Of a DNA stretch of 64,000 nucleotides, positions 56,215 to 64,000 are shown piece after piece. The DNA lies in NCBI GenBank assembly GCA_002077045.2, contig KZ111152.1:91288-155287 (forward strand), given 5' to 3'. This DNA is from Rachicladosporium sp. CCFEE 5018. Lineage: Eukaryota; Ascomycota; Dothideomycetes; Cladosporiales; Cladosporiaceae. Every line of letters starts with the position of its first letter. Within the stretch, counting starts at the first letter, position 1. The notes under the pieces were generated by a model. The model was not told the origin of the DNA and did no database searches. It saw nothing but the letters and a program-made list of their open reading frames with translations. Both the position numbers and the translations under genes were made by a program.

Positions 56215-59200
56215 TTACCTGAACAAATCCCTCAATTCCTCAATCTTCTTCTGACTCTCCTCTTTCTTGCTCAGCTTCTTCTCCATGCTCAGCTGCGCAA
56301 GCTTTACCTTCTTCTTTTGCAAGTCCTGAATGCTCTGCTCAATGCTCTTGCTCATGATAAATCTCGTAATCTCCACATTCCTCTCCTGGCCCAAGCGGTG
56401 CACACGATCAATAGCCTGCTGCTCGACACCTGGGTTGAATTGAGGCTCCATCATGTAGACCTTGTTGGCAGCTGTGAAGTTCAGACCCTGACCACCAGCG
56501 CGGATGGAGACGAGAAGGACAACGACCTGAGGATTGGTCTTGAAGACTCGCAGAACCTGGGCGCGCTTGGAGACAGAGAGGCTACCGTCGAGGCGGACGT
56601 AGCCGATGTCGCGATTGTACAGCGCGTGTTCGATAAGATCGAGGTAGGAGGTCCACTCGGTGAACACCACGCTGCGGATGGGAGGCTCGCCAAACGGCAA
56701 CTGCTCCGACTCGGCCCTGGACTTGTCGAGAGCGTCGAGCAGCGCGTTCACCTTGGTATGAGGCCCGCTGTAGTTCTCCTCGTTCCATGTAACAACCTTG
56801 CCCTTCTTGCGGTTGTTGACGTGGTCGCGGAGGTATCCGGAGTAGCCACGGCGCGTGAGCTGGAAGAACTGGAATCGCACATAGGCTTCGCAAGATGGAC
56901 AGTCGTGGTAGCCGTCTGTACGCAGCTGAGGTGCCACCTTACGCTTCAGCTTCTCTCTGCAGTTGGGGCAGTAGAAGTGATAGCAGGGTGTCAAGCTTGC
57001 CATAACACCGTCCTCGTCGGGGTCGTCGTCCGACGATTCGGCATCGTCACTGTCCTGCTCTAGACGCTGCTCAGCACGGTTGTTCAAGATGTTCGTGCCA
57101 CAATCGGCACACTGAGCCATCTCACTCTGCTGTGCCATGTGAAACATCTCGTATGCTTGCCGATCCGTGATGAATGTAGCTTCTTCGCCTTCCACTTCAG
57201 GCTCATCGCCCAGTTCGATCGCGTTGTGCTCGTCCATGCCTTCGAGGTCTTTGAGGTCTTCTGGGTTGAGCATCTCTTTACCATGACAGCAAAGCATTCG
57301 CATGCGTAGGATCGCCTTCAGGACGTGCGCGTAAGCTTTGCCGCGGAAACGCTGAGTGTTATTGTTGGTCATCGTGCGGATGTGGGCATTCGACTGCCCA
57401 GCGAAGCGCTCGTAGAGTTTGCGCTCATCTTCGCTCATCTCCAGCTCCACGAGGAATTCGTCCTTCTTGACAATGTCGATCTTGTCTTTTAGGCGACGGA
57501 GAGTGATACTGTCCACCAGAATACGTAGGTGCTGCAGCACATCAGTATTGCCAGTCCTGAATGGCGCCAAGATGTACTGAGCAAAAGCTCCAGGCTCATC
57601 AAATGGCTGGATACGCAAGAAGCGGATGAGAGCACCCAGGTCATCCAGCTTATTCTGCACTGGAGTACCAGTGACTGCCCAGCGTCTCTGGGCGTTGATT
57701 GCACAAGCACCTTTGGCGACACTAGTGTTGCTGTTACGAATCATATGCGCCTCGTCCAGCACGACGCGGAACCACTGAATCGGGGCAAGTCCAGCTTTCT
57801 TGCGCAGGGTGTCTGCCATCTCTGTCGCAACAGTTCCATAGGTTGTAAGTATGATGTCGTACTGTGCCAGCACGTCCAGGTCTTGTATACGTCCAGTGCC
57901 GTGGTATGTATACACGCTGAGTGCGTCTTCGTGTATGTGAGATTGCAACTGATCGGACCAGTTGGAAAGCACCGACTTAGGGCAGACGATGACTGTTGTC
58001 TTTGCGTTGCGCTGTACCGTTCCCATGTTCATTGGTGGATCCTCGTTGCCGAACGCTTCGGCAGCATCCACTGTAGCAGCAATAAGGGAGAGGATACTCA
58101 GAGTCTTACCCAGACCCATCATGTCAGCCAAGATGCCGCCGTACACAGGCTTGGGCTTATCCGCGGTTCTCTGCCCAGTGATTACGTTAAAGTAGGAGAC
58201 TCTGCCATTTGGCTCGATTCGCTCCTTCCACAACGTGTGGACGTCTTTGCTCATAGTCCTCTTGATCTCCTCATTCGCTGGCTCTTCATCCGCCTGCACA
58301 CGCTCACTGCCCTGTGTGGCGTCGTAACCCTCGTGGGCAGTCAAGAAGTGCAGTGCTTGCTTCTGATGCGGCATGAGCTCTGTCGCAATGATGCTCTTGT
58401 CCGCATCCTTTTCAGCAAGATCGTCGTTCTTCTGCATGTTTTCGAACAGCGCATTTGCATCCTGGCGCATCTCCTCGGCTGTACGGATGATTGCCGTAGT
58501 GGAAGCGCTGACGCGTGGTTTCGAGACACCGCCAATGCTCTTGCTACGGACATCCGACGGTACATGCGGGTTGTAGACCTCGACGCCGCTGTCCACGCCC
58601 GTCATAGGGTTCGAGAGGAATAGATTCCGCTGCGAGAGGAATCTGCCCATGGAGTCGGCCTTGTTGCGGGGACAATACATGATGATTTGCACATTGATGA
58701 CGTCCGACACAGACATCTTGGGTACTTCATCCGCCTTCCGCGGAGTCCTGCCGATGAAGATCTTGATGCGGAACCTGTTCAAGTTCTGAGCAGCAGGCTC
58801 GAGCAAGGAGCATAGAGCTGCAGCGGCTTGAGCAGTAATTCGAGCGAACCTTGCCCCAGTCCTGTCCACCAAGTGGATGATCGAGTCCCTGGCACCGCCT
58901 TCGCGTTCGTATTTGCATCTCGTGGGAGGCCAAAAATCTTTGCCCAGTGTGCTCGACTCTGCGAAGGCCGGAATGCGAGTACGGTTGGCCTGACAGTGGA
59001 GCACACCCATGCAGACTTCGAAGTTGTAGTCCAGTCTGCGCTCGGTGCAGGACTCACAGACAGTCGCCTTCTCATCGGTAACCTCATTGCTGCATCCTTT
59101 CAGCTTACACAGCCTCTTAGAGCTGGTGATCTCAAGATCGTCGTCGTCGTCGTCAGCGACCTCGATTGGGTTGATCCCTGGACCGTTGGAATCGCGTGCT

Positions 59201-59685
59201 TGCTTCTCGGCCATGCGCTTTCTCTCCTCTGCAAGATAAGTGCCGAGACCTGCGTTTCCGACCCCAGAGAAGTGCGTGCGACTCTTTGATCGATCAGAGT
59301 CGATGTCATCATCTTGAGTCTCCGCTTTGCGCTTCTGCATCTCCAATGGCGCATCACGGGCCTGGGTCCTCTGGCCAAAGAGAATGTCCCAACCAGGTGC
59401 GCGTTCGGGTGTGTTGGTAGCGTCGGTGCCAGATGTGTCCATGGCATCTATGTTATCGTCGTCCATCTTGTGAGCTCTTGCGCTGGACTTTGCCGCGCGT
59501 GGATTCAAAAGCAGCTTTGGATCGAATCGTGGGGTTGATGGCGAAGTTTTGATCGACGTTCCGTTCGTCGCCGACGGCTGCGGTTTGCGACTCTGCTTAG
59601 GGCCTGTGTCGATTAGTGCGGTTTCCTCGAAGCTGCTGGTTCGGTGGTGTGTTGGATTGGCTTGTGTGAGGTCCAGTGTTGGCAT
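56215..59685 (-). CDS. SNF2-family ATPase with RING finger (Rad5/Rad16/HLTF-like)
   Basis: Single-exon 1,156-aa protein. A small Cys cluster at 193-213 and a possible degenerate HIRAN-like region (about 220-330) precede the SNF2 helicase: Walker A DMMGLGKT (521-528), DEAH at 644-647, and VTGTPVQNKL near 671. A RING-type Cys/His cluster runs from Cys859 to Cys932, inserted between helicase lobes, with an Asp/Ser-rich loop inside it. The C-terminal lobe has the QAIDRVHRLGQ motif near 1090-1100. This arrangement is typical of ubiquitin-ligase translocases in DNA damage tolerance. Which subfamily (Rad5, Rad16 or Uls1) is not settled. Confidence 0.88.
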   Translation of the reverse strand: MPTLDLTQANPTHHRTSSFEETALIDTGPKQSRKPQPSATNGTSIKTSPSTPRFDPKLLLNPRAAKSSARAHKMDDDNIDAMDTSGTDATNTPERAPGWDILFGQRTQARDAPLEMQKRKAETQDDDIDSDRSKSRTHFSGVGNAGLGTYLAEERKRMAEKQARDSNGPGINPIEVADDDDDDLEITSSKRLCKLKGCSNEVTDEKATVCESCTERRLDYNFEVCMGVLHCQANRTRIPAFAESSTLGKDFWPPTRCKYEREGGARDSIIHLVDRTGARFARITAQAAAALCSLLEPAAQNLNRFRIKIFIGRTPRKADEVPKMSVSDVINVQIIMYCPRNKADSMGRFLSQRNLFLSNPMTGVDSGVEVYNPHVPSDVRSKSIGGVSKPRVSASTTAIIRTAEEMRQDANALFENMQKNDDLAEKDADKSIIATELMPHQKQALHFLTAHEGYDATQGSERVQADEEPANEEIKRTMSKDVHTLWKERIEPNGRVSYFNVITGQRTADKPKPVYGGILADMMGLGKTLSILSLIAATVDAAEAFGNEDPPMNMGTVQRNAKTTVIVCPKSVLSNWSDQLQSHIHEDALSVYTYHGTGRIQDLDVLAQYDIILTTYGTVATEMADTLRKKAGLAPIQWFRVVLDEAHMIRNSNTSVAKGACAINAQRRWAVTGTPVQNKLDDLGALIRFLRIQPFDEPGAFAQYILAPFRTGNTDVLQHLRILVDSITLRRLKDKIDIVKKDEFLVELEMSEDERKLYERFAGQSNAHIRTMTNNNTQRFRGKAYAHVLKAILRMRMLCCHGKEMLNPEDLKDLEGMDEHNAIELGDEPEVEGEEATFITDRQAYEMFHMAQQSEMAQCADCGTNILNNRAEQRLEQDSDDAESSDDDPDEDGVMASLTPCYHFYCPNCREKLKRKVAPQLRTDGYHDCPSCEAYVRFQFFQLTRRGYSGYLRDHVNNRKKGKVVTWNEENYSGPHTKVNALLDALDKSRAESEQLPFGEPPIRSVVFTEWTSYLDLIEHALYNRDIGYVRLDGSLSVSKRAQVLRVFKTNPQVVVLLVSIRAGGQGLNFTAANKVYMMEPQFNPGVEQQAIDRVHRLGQERNVEITRFIMSKSIEQSIQDLQKKKVKLAQLSMEKKLSKKEESQKKIEELRDLFR

Positions 59686-60644
59686 GTCAAACGTGGGGTG
59701 CGCTTCACCTCACTGGCGGCACTGGAAGTGCGCTCAGGAGTGGCGCAACGCGCCTACTAAGGTAGCACAATGTGCGTGCAAGTGGTTGATGATCGAGGAG
59801 GGTGTGAGGGATGGTGTAGGGTGGTAGCATGTGGTGATCGTCGAGTACCTTCAGGCCTAGGAACACATAGGACCAAGATGTATATTGATGTCGTGGTGGA
59901 GTGGTGGAGGAAGGTGCAAGGGAGAGGAATCTCTTAAATAGTCCAATGAGGAGCAACAGAGCACGTGAGGCGTCAACCCTCCTAACGACTTGCTTGTTCA
60001 CGTGTAAAGAGCAGATTCGCGGGTGATGATGAAACTAAACGTACCATAATTAGGAGTCCTCTTAGTTGCCTTCGCCTTCTCCTTCGCCTGCTCCCTGGCG
60101 AAAGCCTTTGGGTTGAGCAACAGCCTGGGATCCATGCTGGCAATATTGCGCCCTTTTCAGAGTCTTCCAGACCGTCCTCCGCCACCCTCCAGAGACACCA
60201 CAAGTCCAGTATCGCGCCGCAGTATCATCGCTCGTAGTATGAGACCGAGTTCACTCGGATTATAGCCTTCGTCACCTTGTGGAGAACATCGCTTCACACG
60301 AATACCAGTTTGCAGCCGAAATACATAGAGGACCAGGTACAAACGCCGCGAAAGTAGGCTAGAAAAGTGAAGGAAGTATGAAATGAGAGTCATCTTCGCA
60401 TCTTCACAAGGAGTTGATGGAGTGGCGATACTGGCGCCGGTACGCTGCGGTTGATCCCGAACCTTATCGAGCTGGAAATACCTGGACCGCTATGGAGATA
60501 CCAAGGACAATGCGCATAGACTGGAACGAGTCCCGTGCCGTGTAGGCCGCTTCAGTTTCTACCATACACCAACTCGTGATCTTGATATCCTACAGATAGT
60601 ACTGTGGCCGCATATTCATTCCATGCCGCCCATCAGATCTTCGC
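59686..60644. other. intergenic, about 960 bp
   Basis: Upstream of the SNF2 gene and downstream of the PI 4-kinase gene. No gene, RNA or repeat recognised. Confidence 0.45.
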
Positions 60645-62933
60645 TCAACACCAGCTGAAGACTGGCGGTTTCCCCTTAATCATCTCCAACCGCTCCACGA
60701 TGACCTTCCGTCTGCTTCCCTCCTGCTCCCGTGCCGCCACAAAGCCCAGATCACCATCGCCATCGCTACCCTCACTCAGACCACTGCTACGCCGACCGAG
60801 ACTAAAGCGCCGCCGCCGCTCAGACTGTGGCTGCCAGTGTCGACGAGATGCCTCTTGCGAGGTGCGATTATCACCTGTATGCGCTCGAGTAGTCGTTGGT
60901 CGCTTACGTGAAGGCGTAGGCGGGAGGTCGAACGTGATGGGCGCAGTTGTCGACAGGGGTTCAGTGCTGTCTTTAGACTGCGGCACGATGTCGGAGCTGT
61001 TGTGTCGCGAGTAATTGAAAGGATTCTGTGCGAACTCCCTCACTGGCGAGGAATTGAAGCCAAGAAGATCATGGTTCGGCTGCGGTGCTGAGCCCATTGC
61101 AGCGCTGATGTCCATCTCTCCTTGCTCGCTGCTGGAACGCACTTGTCTGATCTCGCGGGCTTGTTCTGCGCGCAGTCTGTGAGCGCTCCTACGCATCTCC
61201 TCAGACGGTCTACTCATGTGTACAGCCACAGGCACTTCGACCAGATCGTCCCATACACACGCTCGGTCTCGTCGCGTGAGCTCCAACGGGCCATGATCTG
61301 GCGTCTTCAGTGTCTCGACGACGTTCCACGCCTGCCCTTTCATGACCGCGATCTGCCGTGCAAACATACGTTCCTTGAAGTCGGCGTCGATCTCAAAGCA
61401 CTGTCGCAACTTCACCTGGGTGTCGCTCCACCAATCTTTGGATGTGAGCAGGGGCAAGAAGTGTGCGCGCGTCTTGGCACTGAATGGCCGGCCGATGAGA
61501 GAGACAGGGAGGAAGAGCCAGCCGAAGGGATAGCTGCGCCATGCATCCGGGTGTTTCCAAGGCCATGAGAGGGAGTTGTCGATTGCGCCGATATTCGGGA
61601 CTGCTGTTCGACCATCGCCACCCGGCGTCGTGGACATGCTCTCCTGCCTGCGATAGTAAGGATCGGCGTTGCCGTTGAGCATGCTATCGTCTTTGGGTGG
61701 TTCCAGTACAACCTCAGCCGTCTGCTTCTGCTCATCAACCTTGATCATCCAGTTGTCAGTCCCCCTGTCTGTGTTGCGCATGATGTAGTCGAGTATGACA
61801 AGCTTCTCAAGCTGCTCTCGGAAGCTCTCTCGCAGCGCATCAGTCCAAAACTCCAGCCTTGCTCGGCTTTGAGCGCCTGTTGGTCCATCATCCTCCGCGT
61901 CACTGACATCACCTACAGCGCTTGCTGGTCGACAATCTTCCGCCCATCTCCGTCTCTTCGTTCGTTTCGGCGCGTCTCGAAAGCCACCGTTGTGATGATC
62001 TGGCCAGGGATGCTCCTGGAAGAACTCTGTCGCACCTTTGTATCCCTTTAGGAACACCTGGAAGGATCCTTGCTTCTCTGGTAGAGGCTTGCCCTTCCGG
62101 TAGTGTTGCCTTCGATCCCAGTAGTCGTAGAAGAAGCTCTTACTCGACAGACTTACAACCTCCGTATATGGCACCAGATTTGTTCGCAGCTGGCAGTCAA
62201 GCACGTATGCCGCCGCTTCACTCACATACGACAGATTGGGAATTAGGCATGCGCGTCCGAAGCCGAAGGGAAAGAGGTTGCGATGGATCCACTTGGTCCA
62301 TTTGGGATTCTTGCTGGCGTAAGGCTCCTCGTCCTTGGGCTTGAACACGCCAAGTACCTTCCCACTGCTGTTCCGTGCAAAGTAGCTCCCACTGCTCCCT
62401 TGAGCGATCAGGGTGGGATGCAGCCCAAGCTCAATTGCAGTCCTCACGCTCTCGACCATGTCATGGAACTCAAGCTTGGACAATCGCTCTCCGGGCTCAG
62501 CATGGTCGGCCTCCAGCAGTTCCTTTGTCGCCGGTCGCACACCTTCTGGTGCCTGAAAGACCGACTGATAGATCTCGAGATGCTCATCCTGTGCACTCTT
62601 CCCTCTGACTTTGCGGATCGTGAACTTGTCCTTAATCTCGTCCGCCCATCGCTCGAGCCGCGCATTTATGGCCTTAATATCGACGCCACTGTTAGTCCGT
62701 CTCCGTCGGCCTGATCGTCTAGGTGAGTTGGAGCCCGAGGGTATGTGCATGCGCTCGCGACGCTTGGGTTGTATGGGACTGAAGTGGGTATCATCGGATG
62801 TCGAGAGTCTGAGAGGATCCTGGAATGGCCCTTCGTCATGGTCGTAGTTGTATGGACCTTCCTCCTCTGCTTCCTCTGCCTGCACTATCCTCTCATACCC
62901 GGAAGTGCCTCCTTGGGGACGCGATCTGGGCAT
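60645..62933 (-). CDS. LSB6: phosphatidylinositol 4-kinase type II (Lsb6-like)
   Basis: About 762 aa from the ATG at 62933; the frame is open 37 codons further upstream, but MPRSRPQGG looks like the start. The kinase domain has the type II glycine-rich loop region (AQGSSGSYFARNS), the ATP-binding Lys in VLGVFKPKDEEP, and LDYIMRNTDRGTDNWMIK, which holds the catalytic Asp. It makes PI4P on Golgi, endosome and vacuole membranes. A Ser/Arg-rich tail of about 150 residues ends VFSWC. Confidence 0.92.
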   Translation of the reverse strand: MPRSRPQGGTSGYERIVQAEEAEEEGPYNYDHDEGPFQDPLRLSTSDDTHFSPIQPKRRERMHIPSGSNSPRRSGRRRRTNSGVDIKAINARLERWADEIKDKFTIRKVRGKSAQDEHLEIYQSVFQAPEGVRPATKELLEADHAEPGERLSKLEFHDMVESVRTAIELGLHPTLIAQGSSGSYFARNSSGKVLGVFKPKDEEPYASKNPKWTKWIHRNLFPFGFGRACLIPNLSYVSEAAAYVLDCQLRTNLVPYTEVVSLSSKSFFYDYWDRRQHYRKGKPLPEKQGSFQVFLKGYKGATEFFQEHPWPDHHNGGFRDAPKRTKRRRWAEDCRPASAVGDVSDAEDDGPTGAQSRARLEFWTDALRESFREQLEKLVILDYIMRNTDRGTDNWMIKVDEQKQTAEVVLEPPKDDSMLNGNADPYYRRQESMSTTPGGDGRTAVPNIGAIDNSLSWPWKHPDAWRSYPFGWLFLPVSLIGRPFSAKTRAHFLPLLTSKDWWSDTQVKLRQCFEIDADFKERMFARQIAVMKGQAWNVVETLKTPDHGPLELTRRDRACVWDDLVEVPVAVHMSRPSEEMRRSAHRLRAEQAREIRQVRSSSEQGEMDISAAMGSAPQPNHDLLGFNSSPVREFAQNPFNYSRHNSSDIVPQSKDSTEPLSTTAPITFDLPPTPSRKRPTTTRAHTGDNRTSQEASRRHWQPQSERRRRFSLGRRSSGLSEGSDGDGDLGFVAAREQEGSRRKVIVERLEMIKGKPPVFSWC

Positions 62934-63634
62934 TCTTGCTAGGGCAAACGTCCATTCATTGACTATGCTGTTTCTGTCCCATTCTGCACTGCAGGTGAGT
63001 CGATCGAATGAGGTCCAAGTCGGATCCAATGAAGGTGTTCTCAAAGATCACACTCTATATCGCCAACGAATAGAGTGTTCGGGAGAGGCCCGAACGGACA
63101 CTGTTGCATAAAGCTCTGCGGGGGACGCCACGATCGTCTTCCGCGAATGCTTGTTTGTTGCATAACCAGGAACGGGCTCAGTCCGATCGATCAGAGACCA
63201 GGTCAGGGTGAGAGCAGACTTCCCTCATGAGATGTCAATAAATTCGTTCACAGCAGGATTTTGTCGCTCGCCGACGCATCATTGAACAATGCGCCATCTG
63301 CGAATTGGTCAACTGGAACGCATCAATGCATCGCGCTGGTCCAAGCTTCTGAAGTCACCGAGCTCCGATAGATCTTATCAACGCCCCTTTGGAAATATGT
63401 AGACGTGTAACACAGCTCGGACGCGGTTCGTCAGATCTTCAATGCCTTCTAACAACATCATAATCAATACTGCGATTCGATCTGCCGCTGCCTTTGCGTC
63501 GTAGCTGTTCACTCGCTTCATCCATTTGACGACGAGCAGACTCTCCAGTACTGTACAGCTATCCAGACAAGACGCGTGCCTCCGTACTCCGATCTCAGAC
63601 GATTCAGATCTGGAAACCGCATTGACGCACTTCA
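62934..63634. other. intergenic, nothing recognised
   Basis: About 700 bp containing the divergent promoters of the PI 4-kinase and the gene at the right edge. Confidence 0.45.
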
Positions 63635-63867
63635 ATGCTCAAGAATCCTCTGCGACCGGAGCAACCCAGCTTCGGACCACGACACGGGTTCCCTGACCCT
63701 CCTCAACGCCCACAAAGCAACCAGCCCGAATTCCGCTTCCGATTAGCCAGTCCTGCGCAGCCTGCGAAGCCGCTACATCCTACATATTCAAGTACACAGT
63801 TGCCCGGCTTGTCGGCATTGGCGGCGCTGGCCGCGAGTGCAGCGCCGCTAGTGGAGGATCCTGAGAG
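63635..63867 (+). CDS. first exon of an unknown protein, cut by the window edge
   Basis: 77 codons plus two bases from ATG at 63635, rich in Pro, Ala and Gln, ending at a GTGAGT donor at 63868. No domain recognised; the rest of the gene lies beyond 64000. The coding call rests on the open frame and the good donor only. Confidence 0.45.
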
Positions 63868-64000
63868 GTGAGTCTAGAATCTGTACCATCGCGAGAAACT
63901 CCTATATGGGTCGGACAAGAACGAGGAGGTGCATGGTCGACTTAAGCTTGAGCATGAGCATGCTGTAGTCGAAGTATGCTGTCGCGGAAGATTGCGAGCT

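Noticed and set aside
55827..57063. Long plus-strand frame running past the peroxiredoxin
   Set aside because: It is intron 2 retention plus antisense of the SNF2 gene; the spliced peroxiredoxin ends in SKL at 55826.
57529..58623. 364-codon plus-strand frame over the SNF2 gene
   Set aside because: Antisense of a strongly supported ATPase gene with intact motifs.
1..64000. CRISPR arrays, prokaryotic operons or phage genes
   Set aside because: No spaced direct repeats or prokaryotic gene organisation; introns and gene families are fungal.

Overview
The window is nuclear DNA of a filamentous ascomycete (Pezizomycotina). Short GT-AG introns of about 50-100 bp, a head-to-head pair of myosin-like chitin synthase genes, intron-bearing tRNA-Gly genes and compact gene spacing all point there. 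Gene content fits Dothideomycetes. The near-identical but mosaic duplicate of a six-gene block would suit a black yeast with a duplicated or hybrid genome, such as Hortaea werneckii, but the species is an inference.

Layout. 1-3043: tRNA-Gly, then a GIY-YIG nuclease/zinc-finger gene carrying three copies of a short palindrome. 3044-23155 (block copy 1): class VII chitin synthase (csmB-like, minus), class V chitin synthase (csmA-like, plus), an SDR (plus), a second SDR (minus), a thiolase-like protein (plus) and the 3' part of eIF5B (minus), cut by a 100-N gap at 23156-23255. 23256-28590: the 3' part of an Rqt4/ASC-1-like gene, a GNAT acetyltransferase, an F-box protein and a second tRNA-Gly. 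29069-49187 (block copy 2): the same six genes in the same order and orientation, about 26.03 kb downstream; here eIF5B is complete (to 49947) but csmB has a one-base frameshift. 49948-64000: ordinary single-copy housekeeping genes: a Yip1-domain Golgi protein, Ipi1, a Roadblock/LC7 protein, a DUF1348/NTF2-like protein, a peroxisomal peroxiredoxin, a RING-containing SNF2 ATPase, a type II PI 4-kinase, and the first exon of an unknown gene leaving the window.

How genes work together. csmA and csmB form the divergent chitin synthase pair that filamentous fungi use for polarised wall growth, sharing a promoter of about 1.4 kb. The two SDRs and the thiolase-like gene lie side by side and may form a small acyl/keto metabolism group (inference). 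The other genes are cellular housekeeping.

Most notable: (a) the tandem block with patchwork divergence (identical tracts next to tracts with 10-15% differences), which suggests gene conversion between copies or haplotype/homeolog mixing in the assembly; (b) a gap exactly where copy 1 ends, so the tandem arrangement may be a scaffolding join; (c) a GIY-YIG gene between tRNA-Gly and csmB in copy 1 only, with 23-24 bp quasi-palindromes that are frame-neutral inside the gene and an in-frame TAG in a zinc finger; (d) copy-specific splice-site and reading-frame changes.
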